Assembly: GCA_900556205.1 (NCBI GenBank)
Contig: USNX01000002.1
Location: 1 to 21,882 of the forward strand
Source: an uncultured Collinsella sp.
Lineage (GTDB): Bacteria > Actinomycetota > Coriobacteriia > Coriobacteriales > Coriobacteriaceae
Reading direction: 5' to 3'
DNA: 21,882 nucleotides
Shown: one piece after another, positions 1-7,238 of the stretch
How positions within the stretch are numbered: position 1 is the stretch's first letter
Layout: every line of letters begins with the position of its first letter
Position numbers and translations under genes: made by a program
Notes under the pieces: model-generated
What the model was told of the DNA's origin: nothing
Seen by the model: only the letters and a program-made list of their open reading frames with translations
Database searches by the model: none

Positions 1-1
1 C

Positions 2-334
2 GGTGTAGGCGAGCCGGCGCTGTACGGCTGCGGCTTTAAATATGGCAGGTGCCTGACGTGCATGGCCATTGGCGGCGCCGTCGGAGGCCTTGTTGCGGCC
101 GTGGGCCACGTTACGGCCTATACCATCGGCATGACGAATGTCCTCATGGTCATTGGCTTTGCCACGGGCGGCATCTCGAACCTGCTGTGGTGCTGCGTTG
201 CTGGCGGCACGGCATTTGCGGTGTCTGCGGCGCTGAGCTACTGCTTTGGCGTGGTGCCGACGAAGGGGCAGGCGGCAGAAGACGGAGCCGATTTGCCCAA
301 AACCTCGAAGAGCGTTGCCGAGGCAAGCGCATAA
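2..334 (+). CDS. PTS sugar transporter EIIC, C-terminal end (partial)
   Basis: This is the 3' end of a gene that starts before the window; the open frame runs from base 2 to a stop at 332-334. The visible protein opens with GVGEPALYGCGFKY, the conserved GxxEPALYG region near the end of EIIC domains of the glucose/beta-glucoside PTS superfamily. Hydrophobic, glycine-rich membrane segments follow (GGAVGGLVAA, then two more). It ends in a short polar tail of about 30 residues with no EIIA domain, so the protein is probably an EIIBC type that borrows EIIA from elsewhere. The family role is phosphoenolpyruvate-dependent sugar uptake across the inner membrane. The sugar cannot be read from this fragment. 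A strong terminator follows at 374-405. Confidence 0.85.
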   Translation, partial: GVGEPALYGCGFKYGRCLTCMAIGGAVGGLVAAVGHVTAYTIGMTNVLMVIGFATGGISNLLWCCVAGGTAFAVSAALSYCFGVVPTKGQAAEDGADLPKTSKSVAEASA

Positions 335-346
335 ATCGATCGACAA

Positions 347-358
347 GGGGACAGTCCC
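347..358. repeat. Short GGGGACAGTCCC palindrome
   Basis: GGGAC at 348-352 and GTCCC at 354-358 form an 11-bp palindrome around one central base. The same GGGACA/TGTCCC core returns many times at 8612-8806, 10947-10956 and 11321-11327, so this looks like a stray member of a dispersed intergenic repeat family. It lies between the PTS stop codon and the terminator. Confidence 0.45.
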
Positions 359-373
359 GCATGTCGTATTCCA

Positions 374-405
374 AGGCCGTGGCCCGTGTGGGCTGCGGCC
401 TTTTT
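374..405 (+). terminator. Rho-independent terminator after the PTS gene
   Basis: AGGCCGTGGCCC (374-385) pairs with GGGCTGCGGCCT (390-401) as a 12-bp stem with two G-T wobbles and a GTGT loop. A run of five T follows at 401-405. It closes the PTS transcription unit and separates it from the transporter gene at 485. Confidence 0.85.
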
Positions 406-484
406 GTATCTGGGGGACAAAGTGGCTACACTACAATCCGTTTGAGCAATAGATATATAGGTAGTACCGTGGGGGCGGATGTAG

Positions 485-1639
485 ATGGTCGAGTGGATTG
501 TTCGTCGTGCGCAGGGCGACCGTGCGCGCGTGGGCACGTTGACGGGTGTGGTGTGTATTGTCGCCAATGTGGCACTATGCGCTGCGAAGGGCGCAATTGG
601 CGTGCTGTCGGGATCGGTTTCGATCGTGGCGGATGCCATGAACAACCTGTCCGATGCCAGCTCGAACATCGTGAGCGTGCTGGGCTTTAAGCTGGCGAGC
701 AAGCCGGCCGACCCCGAACATCCTTACGGCCACGGTCGCTACGAGTATCTCTCGGGATTGGTCGTGGCGGCACTCGTGCTGCTGATTGGCCTTGAGCTTA
801 TCAAGTCCTCGGTTGAGCGCGTCATCCATCCCGAACCTGTCGAGTTCTCGCTTGCCCTGGTGGCGGTTCTCGTGCTTTCGATGGTCGTAAAACTTTGGAT
901 GGCGGCCCTCAACCAAAAGCTCGGCAATCGCATTGAGTCCGAGACGCTGCATGCGACCGCGCAGGATTCCAAGAACGATGTCCTTGCCACAGGCGCCGTG
1001 TTAGCGTGCGCAATTGTTTCGCAGGTGACGCACATCAATCTTGACGCATGGGTCGGCCTTGCCGTTGGCGCCTATATTGGCTGGAGCGGTTTTGAACTCA
1101 TCCAGGATACGGTGAGCCCGCTTTTGGGCCAGGCGCCCGATCCTAAGCTGGTCAAGCACATTCGAGACAAGATCATGAGCTACCCCGGCGTTTTGGGCGT
1201 TCACGATTTGATGGTTCACGACTACGGCCCGGGCAGGAAGTTCGCAAGCGCTCACGCCGAGATGGCAGCCGAGGCCAGCCCGCTGGAAAGTCACGACACG
1301 CTCGACAACATCGAACAGGCATTTAGGGACGAAGACGGCATGATTGTCACGCTTCACTACGATCCCATCGTGACCGATGACCCCAAGGTGGCGAGCATGC
1401 GCTTGCGCATTCACGCCATGGCCCAACAGATCGATAGCCGCCTCTCGATTCATGATCTGCGCTGTGTACCGGGTCCTACGCACACCAACGTGATCTTTGA
1501 CTGCGTGCGTCCCTCGGATCTGCAGATGAGTGCCGAAGACGTAAAGCACACGCTGGCACAACGGGTCGAATCGGAATATCCCAAGTCGGTCGCCAAGATT
1601 ACGATCGATGAAGACTACGTAGGGCATACCCACGAGTAG
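485..1639 (+). CDS. Cation diffusion facilitator, manganese-efflux type
   Basis: This 384-residue inner-membrane cation/proton antiporter of the CDF family exports divalent metal. The N-terminal half holds the membrane helices, with the family block HPYGHGRYEYL at about 80-89. The metal site reads N53-x3-D57 in helix 2 (DAMNNLSDA) and D161-x3-D165 in helix 5 (QDSKNDVL). The NxxxD/DxxxD pattern is known for the Mn-CDF clade (MntE-like), whereas zinc members carry His/Asp pairs. The cytoplasmic part is long: a normal dimer domain at about 215-295 and a second, similar-looking segment at about 300-384. The ATG at 485 has a G-rich stretch (gggggcgg) a few bases upstream. It follows the PTS terminator and lies 39 bp before the phosphatase gene, so the two may share a transcript. 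Metal specificity is inferred from motif only. Confidence 0.88.
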   Translation: MVEWIVRRAQGDRARVGTLTGVVCIVANVALCAAKGAIGVLSGSVSIVADAMNNLSDASSNIVSVLGFKLASKPADPEHPYGHGRYEYLSGLVVAALVLLIGLELIKSSVERVIHPEPVEFSLALVAVLVLSMVVKLWMAALNQKLGNRIESETLHATAQDSKNDVLATGAVLACAIVSQVTHINLDAWVGLAVGAYIGWSGFELIQDTVSPLLGQAPDPKLVKHIRDKIMSYPGVLGVHDLMVHDYGPGRKFASAHAEMAAEASPLESHDTLDNIEQAFRDEDGMIVTLHYDPIVTDDPKVASMRLRIHAMAQQIDSRLSIHDLRCVPGPTHTNVIFDCVRPSDLQMSAEDVKHTLAQRVESEYPKSVAKITIDEDYVGHTHE

Positions 1640-1678
1640 GGCTGTGCCTGCAAGGTAACTGAAGCAGAAGGGGAGAGC

Positions 1679-2299
1679 ATGAAGCGCCTATACCTACTCC
1701 GCCACGGCCAGACGGAGTTCAACGTCAAAAAGCTGGTCCAGGGCCGCTGCGATTCACCGTTGACCGACTTGGGCCGCAAACAAGCGGGAATGGCAGCCGC
1801 ATGGCTCAAGGGCCATGACGTTGTCCCCGACAAAGTGGTCTCTTCGCCCTTAGGCCGAGCCATGGACACAGCTCAGCTCGTCGCTACCGAACTCCTCGGC
1901 CCGAACGCTGCCGTCGAGCCCTGCGAAGGCATCATCGAGCGCTGCTACGGAACCTTCGAGGAGGGTCCTCACGATGCCCTTCCCACCGACGTCTGGGACC
2001 CGGGCGAGGACCTGGTCCCCTTTGGAGGAGAAGGAAGCCGCGCGCTGCAAGAACGCATGGTGGGCACCCTCACCAATCTCATGGGCGCCGATGGTATCGA
2101 AACCCTCTTAGCAGTAAGCCACGGCAGTGCCAGCCGCCAATTCATCAAGGCTGCAGCCCCAGAGGGCTTCGAGCTCCCAACAAAACTCCCCAACTGCGCC
2201 ATCATGATCTTCGATTTTGACGATACGCGAGAAGAGGACGATACGCCCCAATGCAAGTTCACCTTGCAACAAATTGTGGATCCCCAACAAAGTAATTAG
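1679..2299 (+). CDS. Histidine phosphatase family protein (phosphoglycerate mutase-like)
   Basis: This 206-residue cytoplasmic enzyme belongs to the RHG phosphatase superfamily. The signature LLRHGQTEFN at residues 6-15 holds the phospho-accepting His9 with Arg8. Arg60 (SSPLGRAMDTA), Glu87 (IIERCYGTFEE) and His148 (VSHGSA) complete the expected catalytic set, so the active site is intact. Family members remove phosphate from sugar phosphates, phosphoglycerate or cofactors; the substrate cannot be told from sequence. The size suits small cofactor-independent mutase-like phosphatases rather than the glycolytic dPGM. The ATG at 1679 is preceded by aaggggag at ideal spacing. It lies 39 bp downstream of the CDF gene. 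A 34-bp inverted repeat follows at 2344, and no T-tailed terminator was seen in 2300-2343. Confidence 0.88.
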   Translation: MKRLYLLRHGQTEFNVKKLVQGRCDSPLTDLGRKQAGMAAAWLKGHDVVPDKVVSSPLGRAMDTAQLVATELLGPNAAVEPCEGIIERCYGTFEEGPHDALPTDVWDPGEDLVPFGGEGSRALQERMVGTLTNLMGADGIETLLAVSHGSASRQFIKAAAPEGFELPTKLPNCAIMIFDFDDTREEDDTPQCKFTLQQIVDPQQSN

Positions 2300-2343
2300 C
2301 TGAGCGAGCAGAGTTAAGCAGACATCAACGTGTTGTCTCCCGA

Positions 2344-2480
2344 GCTTGGCAGAGGGGCGGCGAAATATATTAAGTTTGTCGCGAGTTCCGCACGCAAAGG
2401 AAAGCACTTAATGTGCTTTCCGTCTTGCGCAGGACTGTAGAGCAGCAAACTTAATATATTTCGCCGCCCCTCTGCCAAGC
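2344..2480. repeat. 137-bp element with perfect 34-bp terminal inverted repeats
   Basis: The left arm (2344-2377) and right arm (2447-2480) are exact reverse complements over 34 bases. Each has a GC-rich outer half (GCTTGGCAGAGGGGCGGCGA) and an AT-rich inner half (AATATATTAAGTTT). The 69-bp centre contains a second perfect hairpin, GGAAAGCAC (2399-2407) with GTGCTTTCC (2413-2421), so the whole unit can fold as a long stem with an inner stem-loop. No open frame of note lies inside and no clear target-site duplication flanks it. It could be a miniature transposable element, a recombination or regulator target, or a transcription barrier in front of the ribosomal block. Confidence 0.9.
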
Positions 2481-2537
2481 CCAGGCGACTCCACGCACTT
2501 TACCTGCGTAAACAATGTGAGTGAAATATGAATCTCG

Positions 2538-2563
2538 ATGGATACGCCCGCAGCCGTGTATAC
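2538..2563 (+). promoter_or_regulatory. 26-bp leader motif, copy 1 (upstream of rplC)
   Basis: This stretch matches 4403-4428 at 23 of 26 positions. The shared parts are ATGGA, ACGCCCG and CCGTGTATAC. It lies about 185 bp upstream of rplC, where a promoter for the ribosomal block is expected. The TATAC(T) end could serve as a -10 box, but no good -35 hexamer is seen at 17 bp spacing, so its role as promoter or operator is inferred from position and repetition. Confidence 0.5.
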
Positions 2564-2675
2564 TAAACAGCTGTGTGTAACCAGGGGAGTATTCTGGCTG
2601 GACAAAATGCCTGCTTAATAGGGTTGTCAGGTAGTCCGGGCGAAATACAAGGCTGGGGAGCACGTCGTGTAAGTA

Positions 2676-2727
2676 GTGGTCCTCTAGGGGCGTACGCTCG
2701 GTGGTGTACGCATTGTCCCAAGACCAC
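2676..2727 (+). promoter_or_regulatory. rplC leader: Structured mRNA leader of rplC (candidate autoregulatory hairpin)
   Basis: Three nested helices can form just before the rplC ribosome-binding region. GTGGTC (2676-2681) pairs with GACCAC (2722-2727), GGG (2687-2689) with CCC (2717-2719), and GCGTAC (2690-2695) with GTACGC (2706-2711). In many bacteria the leader of this gene set binds L4 or another encoded ribosomal protein to regulate the operon. That role here is inference; only the pairings are seen. Confidence 0.5.
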
Positions 2728-2747
2728 GCGAGAGTTGGGATCATATC

Positions 2748-3368
2748 TTGATCAGCATGATTCTCGGCCGCAAGATTGGCATGACCCAGGTTTGGGACGA
2801 GAACGATAACGTCGTTCCCGTCACGGTCATCCAGGCTGGCCCCTGCGCTGTCTCGCAGGTTAAAACTCAGGCAACCGACGGCTATGACGCCGTCCAGATC
2901 GGTTTCGGCGACATCAAGGCCAAGAACGTGAACAAGCCCATGGCTGGTCACTTCGCCAAGGCTGGCGTCGAGCCTGTCCGCTTCCTTCGTGAGGTCCGCG
3001 TCGAGAACGGCGAGGAGCACAAGGTCGGCGAGGTCGTCACCGTCGCTGATTTCGCTGATGTCGAGAAGGTCGACGTCATCGGTACCTCCAAGGGTAAGGG
3101 CTTCCAGGGTCGCATCAAGCGCTGGGGTCAGCGCCGCGGTCCTATGACGCATGGTTCTCACTTCCAGCGTCACCCCGGTTCTATCGGTCAGTGCGCCTAT
3201 CCTGCGCGCGTCCTCAAGGGCGTCAAGATGGCCGGTCACATGGGTAACGAGCGCGTTACCGTCAAGAACCTTTCCGTTGTCCGCATCGATGCCGAGCAGA
3301 ACCTCATCTTGGTCAAGGGCGCTGTCCCGGGTGCCAAGAATGGTCTCGTCGCCATCCGTATGGCCTAA
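2748..3368 (+). CDS. rplC: 50S ribosomal protein L3
   Basis: L3 is an early-assembling large-subunit protein near the peptidyl-transferase centre. This one has 206 residues, the usual length. The family opening [10 protein letters not shown] is at residues 5-14. The GSIGQ block carries Gln148, the counterpart of the glutamine that is N5-methylated in E. coli L3. The start is taken as TTG at 2748, preceded by ttggga, giving MISM before ILGRK; Bacillus L3 likewise has four residues there. The in-frame ATG at 2757 is the alternative. It is the first gene of the ribosomal block. Unusually, rpsJ (S10) does not precede it: there is a 448-bp non-coding gap after the phosphatase gene. A structured leader lies directly upstream. 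Confidence 0.97.
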   Translation: MISMILGRKIGMTQVWDENDNVVPVTVIQAGPCAVSQVKTQATDGYDAVQIGFGDIKAKNVNKPMAGHFAKAGVEPVRFLREVRVENGEEHKVGEVVTVADFADVEKVDVIGTSKGKGFQGRIKRWGQRRGPMTHGSHFQRHPGSIGQCAYPARVLKGVKMAGHMGNERVTVKNLSVVRIDAEQNLILVKGAVPGAKNGLVAIRMA

Positions 3369-3414
3369 GGGCCCAGCCCATTTAGCCCAGCGTCATACCA
3401 AGGAGAACACTTAA

Positions 3415-4041
3415 ATGGCAAAGTTTGAAGTAAAGAACAGCGAGGGCAAGAAGGTCGCCGAGGCCGAGCTCGCCGCTGAGGTGTACGGCATCGAGCCGAA
3501 CATCCACGTTATGCACCACATCGTCAAGTGCCAGATGGCCTCTTGGCGTCAGGGCACCCAGTCTGCTAAGGGTCGCTCTGAGGTTTCCGGTGGCGGCAAG
3601 AAGCCTTGGCGTCAGAAGGGCACCGGCCGTGCCCGCCAGGGTTCCATCCGTGCTGCCCAGTGGCGTCACGGTGGCGTCGTCTTCGCCCCCAAGCCCCGTT
3701 CTTACGCTAAGCGTATGAACAACAAGGAGGTCAAGCTGGCTATGCGCTCCGCGCTGTCCGCCAAGCTGGCCGATGGCGAGCTCGTGCTCGTCGACGACTA
3801 CGGCTTCGAGAAGCCTTCCACCAAGGCTGCCGTCGCCATGCTCAAGGCTCTCGGCCTTGAGGGCAAGCGTCTGACCATCATCGTTCGCGATGAGGACGTC
3901 AACGCCTACCTGTCGTTCCGCAACATTCCCAAGACGTTCATCATCACTGCCGACGAGGCCAACACCTACGATCTCGTCAACAACAACGCCGTGCTGATGC
4001 CCGCCGACATCGCCGCTCACTTCGGGGAGGTGCTTGCATAA
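3415..4041 (+). CDS. rplD: 50S ribosomal protein L4
   Basis: L4 binds domain I of 23S rRNA, and its long loop lines the exit tunnel. In several bacteria it also represses its own operon by binding the mRNA leader. The 208-residue length is typical. The tunnel-loop region GGGKKPWRQKGTGRARQG, at about residues 60-77, is intact and characteristic. The ATG at 3415 follows aaggag with nine bases between. The gap from rplC is 46 bp, and the stop codon abuts the start of rplW at 4042, so translation of the two is likely coupled. If leader feedback exists here, L4 is the first candidate effector for the structure at 2676-2727. Confidence 0.97.
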   Translation: MAKFEVKNSEGKKVAEAELAAEVYGIEPNIHVMHHIVKCQMASWRQGTQSAKGRSEVSGGGKKPWRQKGTGRARQGSIRAAQWRHGGVVFAPKPRSYAKRMNNKEVKLAMRSALSAKLADGELVLVDDYGFEKPSTKAAVAMLKALGLEGKRLTIIVRDEDVNAYLSFRNIPKTFIITADEANTYDLVNNNAVLMPADIAAHFGEVLA

Positions 4042-4329
4042 ATGACCGCCCACGAGATCATCATCCGTCCGATCGTGTCCGAGCGTTCCTTCTCCGGCAT
4101 GGAGCTGAACAAGTACACGTTCGAGGTCGCCAAGGATGCTAACAAGTATCAGATCAAGGACGCTGTCGAGGAGATCTTCGGCGTCAAGGTCGTTCGCGTG
4201 AACACCCTGACGGTCAAGCCCAAGACCAAGCGCGTGCGCTATGTCGCCGGCAAGACCCGTTCTTGGAAGAAGGCCATCGTCACGCTGGCCGAGGGCGACA
4301 CCATCGAGGTCTTTGGCAACCAGGCCTAA
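4042..4329 (+). CDS. rplW: 50S ribosomal protein L23
   Basis: L23 sits at the exit of the polypeptide tunnel and serves as a docking point for trigger factor and the signal recognition particle. The 95-residue protein shows the family opening (IIIRPIVSERS) and the conserved VNTLTVKPKTKRV stretch at about residues 53-65. It starts immediately after the rplD stop codon with no spacer; the gggaggtg sequence inside the end of rplD is its ribosome-binding site. A 179-bp gap with a strong hairpin and a repeated motif separates it from rplB. That is unusual because rplW and rplB are normally close, and it suggests a transcriptional boundary. Confidence 0.97.
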   Translation: MTAHEIIIRPIVSERSFSGMELNKYTFEVAKDANKYQIKDAVEEIFGVKVVRVNTLTVKPKTKRVRYVAGKTRSWKKAIVTLAEGDTIEVFGNQA

Positions 4330-4347
4330 GACTCGCTGCTGTTGAGT

Positions 4348-4383
4348 GAGCTCATGCCTCCCAGAAAGGGGAGGCGAGAGCTC
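4348..4383 (+). terminator. Hairpin between rplW and rplB (attenuator or terminator-like)
   Basis: GAGCTC (4348-4353) pairs with GAGCTC (4378-4383), and GCCTCCC (4356-4362) pairs with GGGAGGC (4369-4375). The helices are separated by a two-by-two internal loop, and the apex is agaaag. TTTT follows only after a few bases (4388-4391), so it may terminate partially, act as an RNA processing site, or stabilise the upstream mRNA end. Confidence 0.55.
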
Positions 4384-4402
4384 AAGGTTTTGGGCGTATA
4401 AA

Positions 4403-4428
4403 ATGGACACGCCCGGAACCGTGTATAC
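4403..4428 (+). promoter_or_regulatory. 26-bp leader motif, copy 2 (upstream of rplB)
   Basis: This is the second copy of the motif at 2538-2563, with 23 of 26 bases identical (ATGGA, ACGCCCG, CCGTGTATAC shared). It lies 80 bp before the rplB start and directly after the hairpin at 4348-4383. The preceding GGGCGT (4392-4397) can also pair with ACGCCC (4409-4414). Repetition before two ribosomal genes suggests an internal promoter or a shared control site; the type of site is not known. Confidence 0.5.
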
Positions 4429-4508
4429 GTCCGGTGTCATCGCACCCGAGGCAGAACCTCGAATCCCTGTCTGCGATGGCTAACGGATTCCTATTGAAAG
4501 GGATTGTA

Positions 4509-5339
4509 ATGGCTGTAAAGCACCTTAAGCCGACCTCCGCTGGTAGGCGTTGGCAGACGATCTCCGACTTCTCCGAGATCACCTGCACCAAGCCCGAGAA
4601 GTCTCTTCTCGAGCCCCTGCCCAAGAAGGCCGGTCGTAACAACAACGGCCGCATCACCACCCGCCATCAGGGCGGCGGCGTGAAGCGTCGTTACCGCGTG
4701 ATCGACTTCAAGCGCAACAAGGACGGCGTGCCCGCCAAGGTTGCCACGATCGAGTACGATCCGAACCGTTCCGCTCGCATCGCTCTGCTGCACTATGCTG
4801 ACGGTGAGAAGCGCTACATCCTGGCCCCCAAGGGCCTCGAGGTCGGTCAGACCGTCATGTCCGGTTCTGACGCCGACATCAAGCCGGGCAACGCTCTGCC
4901 TCTCGCCGACATCCCCGTCGGTACGCTCATCCACGCCGTCGAGTTCCAGCCGGGCAAGGGCGCTGCTATCGCCCGTTCCGCCGGTAACTCCTGCCAGCTG
5001 ATGGGTAAGGAGGGCAAGTACGCCATCGTCCGTATGCCTTCCTCCGAGATGCGCCGCATCCTCGTTACCTGCCGCGCCACCGTCGGTGAGGTCGGCAACG
5101 CCGATCACGCCAACATCGTCATCGGCAAGGCCGGCCGTAAGCGTCACATGAACGTGCGCCCGACCGTCCGCGGTACCGTCATGAACCCTGTAGACCACCC
5201 GCACGGCGGTGGCGAGGGCAAGAACCACACCTCTGGTCGTCCCTCTGTTACCCCCTGGGGTAAGCCGACGAAGGGCCTTCGTACGCGCAAGAAGAAGAAG
5301 GTCTCGAACCAGCACATCATTCGTCGCCGTAAGAAGTAA
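4509..5339 (+). CDS. rplB: 50S ribosomal protein L2
   Basis: L2 is one of the most conserved large-subunit proteins, needed for subunit association and peptidyl transfer. The 276-residue length equals the family norm. The block [13 protein letters not shown] at residues 225-237 contains His230, the counterpart of the functionally important His229 of E. coli, and the basic C-terminal tail is complete. The start is ATG at 4509, preceded by gaaaggga and giving [10 protein letters not shown]. An in-frame ATG at 4434 would add 25 residues that do not resemble L2 and has no matching ribosome-binding site. The gene follows an unusually long, structured gap after rplW and may begin its own transcript. 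Confidence 0.97.
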   Translation: MAVKHLKPTSAGRRWQTISDFSEITCTKPEKSLLEPLPKKAGRNNNGRITTRHQGGGVKRRYRVIDFKRNKDGVPAKVATIEYDPNRSARIALLHYADGEKRYILAPKGLEVGQTVMSGSDADIKPGNALPLADIPVGTLIHAVEFQPGKGAAIARSAGNSCQLMGKEGKYAIVRMPSSEMRRILVTCRATVGEVGNADHANIVIGKAGRKRHMNVRPTVRGTVMNPVDHPHGGGEGKNHTSGRPSVTPWGKPTKGLRTRKKKKVSNQHIIRRRKK

Positions 5340-5371
5340 TTTCGGATACCGAGTTTTAGGAGAAAGCACTT

Positions 5372-5632
5372 ATGAGCAGAAGTCTCAAAAAGGGCCCGTT
5401 CGTGGAGACTCGCCTTCTCTCGCGTATCACCGCGATGAACGAGGCTGGCAAGAAGGACGTCGTGAAGACCTGGTCCCGCGCGTCCACCATCTTCCCCGAG
5501 ATGGTTGGTCACACCATCGCCGTCCACGACGGCCGCAAGCATGTGCCCGTGTATGTTACCGAGTCCATGGTTGGTCACAAGCTCGGCGAGTTCGCGCCGA
5601 CTCGTACGTTCCGTGGCCACAAGGCCAAATAG
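5372..5632 (+). CDS. rpsS: 30S ribosomal protein S19
   Basis: S19 is a small head protein of the 30S subunit that binds 16S rRNA together with S13 near the A-site finger. The 86-residue protein has the family opening [10 protein letters not shown] and the conserved motifs [17 protein letters not shown] and [13 protein letters not shown]. The ATG at 5372 is preceded by taggagaaag. It is 32 bp after rplB and 14 bp before rplV, in the conserved gene order. Confidence 0.97.
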   Translation: MSRSLKKGPFVETRLLSRITAMNEAGKKDVVKTWSRASTIFPEMVGHTIAVHDGRKHVPVYVTESMVGHKLGEFAPTRTFRGHKAK

Positions 5633-5646
5633 GGGGTTAACCGTAA

Positions 5647-6018
5647 ATGGCAACTAAGTCTATTGAAACTGAGGCCACCGAGGTTCGCGCCGTCGCTAAG
5701 TACGTGCGTGTTTCCCCCAGCAAGGCCCGCCTGGTGGTCGATCTGATCCGCCGCAAGCCTGTCGCTCAGGCCTTCGACATCCTCCACTTCTGCGACCGCG
5801 CCGTCGCCGTGGATGTCGAGAAGGTTCTCCGTTCCGCCGTTGCGAACGCCGAGAACAACAACGGTCTGCGTGCCGACAACCTGGTTGTCGCCGCTGCCTA
5901 TGTTGACGAGGGTCCGACGCTTAAGCGCATCCGTCCCCGCGCCAAGGGTTCCGCTTCTCGCATTCTGAAGCGTACTTCCCACATCACCGTCGTCGTTGCT
6001 CCTCGAAAGGAGGCGTAA
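5647..6018 (+). CDS. rplV: 50S ribosomal protein L22
   Basis: L22 touches all six domains of 23S rRNA, and its long beta hairpin lines the exit tunnel. Length is 123 residues. The family features [18 protein letters not shown] (about residues 18-35), the hairpin region ending [13 protein letters not shown], and the C-terminal TSHITVVV are intact. A short N-terminal tail of about a dozen residues ([13 protein letters not shown]) precedes the conserved start, as in several actinobacteria. Its stop is 6 bp from the rpsC start, so the two are probably co-translated. Confidence 0.97.
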   Translation: MATKSIETEATEVRAVAKYVRVSPSKARLVVDLIRRKPVAQAFDILHFCDRAVAVDVEKVLRSAVANAENNNGLRADNLVVAAAYVDEGPTLKRIRPRAKGSASRILKRTSHITVVVAPRKEA

Positions 6019-6024
6019 AGCTGT

Positions 6025-6735
6025 ATGGGTCAGAAAGTCTACCCCACCGGCTTCCGTCTTGGCATCACCGAGAACTGGCGCTCCCGCTGGTTCGCAGAGA
6101 AGGATTACGCTAAGACCCTCGGTAACGATCTCGAGATCCGCAAGTACCTCGAGAAGCGTCTTTCCCGCGCAGCTGTCTCCCGTGTCGAGATCGAGCGCGC
6201 TGGCGACAAGGTGAAGGTCATCATCCTCACCGCTCGCCCCGGCGTTGTCATCGGTAAGAAGGGTGCCGAGATCGATACCCTCCGCACCGAGCTCGAGAAG
6301 GTCGCTGGCGTCTCCAAGGGCCAGCTCTCCGTCGACGTTGTCGAGATCAAGCGCCCCGAGCTCGACGCCAACCTCGTTGCTCAGTCTATCGCCGAGCAGC
6401 TCGAGGGCCGCGTTGCCTTCCGTCGCGCTATGCGCAAGGCTGTCCAGTCCGCCCGCAAGGCCGGCGCTAAGGGCATCCGTATCCAGTGCTCCGGTCGTCT
6501 CGGCGGTGCCGAGATGGGCCGTCGTGAGTGGTACCGCGAGGGTCGCGTGCCTCTGCACACCCTCCGTGCCAAGATCGACTACGGCACGGCTGTCGCCAGC
6601 ACCACCATGGGCGCTTGCGGCGTGAAGGTCTGGATCTACCTGGGCGAGAAGCTCCCGGGCCAGCCTGTTCCCAACCCTGCACTCGAGGGCTCTTCCCGTC
6701 CTCGTCGTCGTAACTCCGAGAGGAGGGGTCAGTAG
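6025..6735 (+). CDS. rpsC: 30S ribosomal protein S3
   Basis: S3 lies at the mRNA entry channel and contributes to ribosomal helicase activity. The 236-residue protein begins with the family hallmark [14 protein letters not shown]. The type II KH domain carries its GxxG loop as GKKG (residues 77-80). The C-terminal domain contains [20 protein letters not shown], the typical S3 block. The tail is short and basic. The stop codon overlaps the GTG start of rplP by one base (TAGTG at 6733-6737), which indicates coupled translation. Confidence 0.97.
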   Translation: MGQKVYPTGFRLGITENWRSRWFAEKDYAKTLGNDLEIRKYLEKRLSRAAVSRVEIERAGDKVKVIILTARPGVVIGKKGAEIDTLRTELEKVAGVSKGQLSVDVVEIKRPELDANLVAQSIAEQLEGRVAFRRAMRKAVQSARKAGAKGIRIQCSGRLGGAEMGRREWYREGRVPLHTLRAKIDYGTAVASTTMGACGVKVWIYLGEKLPGQPVPNPALEGSSRPRRRNSERRGQ

Positions 6736-7238
6736 TGCTTGCCCCTAAGCGTATTCTTCACCGCAAGGTGCAGCGTGGCTCCATGAAGGGCCAGGCCAAG
6801 GGTAATACCGAGCTGCATTTCGGCGAGTTTGGTATCCAGGCTCTCGAGGCCCATTGGATCACCAACCGTCAGATCGAGGCCGCTCGTATTGCCATGACCC
6901 GCTACATGAAGCGTGGCGGTCGTGTCTACATCACGATCTTCCCCGATAAGCCCATCACCAAGAAGCCTGCTGAGACTCGCATGGGTTCTGGTAAGGGTAA
7001 CCCCGAGGAGTGGGTGGCCGTCGTCAAGCCCGGCCGCATCATGTTCGAGGTCAAGGGCGTGCCCGAGGAGGTCGCTCGCGAGGCTCTGCGTCTTGCACAG
7101 CACAAGCTTCCCATCAAGACCAAGATTGTTGCTGCCAAGAACGCTGAGCAGCGCATCGAGAAGGAGATGGCTGAGGAGGCCGCTCTCGAGGCCAAGTGGG
7201 CTGCTGAGGACGCCGCCGCCGCCAAGGAGGAGAACTAA
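6735..7238 (+). CDS. rplP: 50S ribosomal protein L16 with C-terminal extension
   Basis: L16 organises the A-site tRNA region of the large subunit. The conserved body ([19 protein letters not shown] through LPIKTKIV) takes up about the first 135 residues, the usual full length. An extra tail of roughly 30 residues rich in Glu and Ala ([20 protein letters not shown]) then brings the protein to 167 residues. The tail looks helical and acidic, and it is a real in-frame part of the gene. The start is GTG at 6735, overlapping the rpsC stop by one base, with gaggagggg just upstream. Its own stop overlaps the rpmC ATG by one base (TAATG). The function of the tail is unknown. Confidence 0.96.
   Translation: MLAPKRILHRKVQRGSMKGQAKGNTELHFGEFGIQALEAHWITNRQIEAARIAMTRYMKRGGRVYITIFPDKPITKKPAETRMGSGKGNPEEWVAVVKPGRIMFEVKGVPEEVAREALRLAQHKLPIKTKIVAAKNAEQRIEKEMAEEAALEAKWAAEDAAAAKEEN

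Noticed and set aside
2538..2563. A canonical vegetative promoter
   Set aside because: The TATAC end could be a -10, but neither copy has a TTGACA-like hexamer at 16-18 bp, so it is listed only as an undefined control motif.
2300..2747. A hidden rpsJ (S10) gene before rplC
   Set aside because: No frame in this stretch gives an S10-like protein; it holds only the inverted repeat, the motif and the leader structure.
3382..4440. A minus-strand open frame across rplD and rplW
   Set aside because: It is antisense to two certain ribosomal genes and has no ribosome-binding site or recognisable motif.
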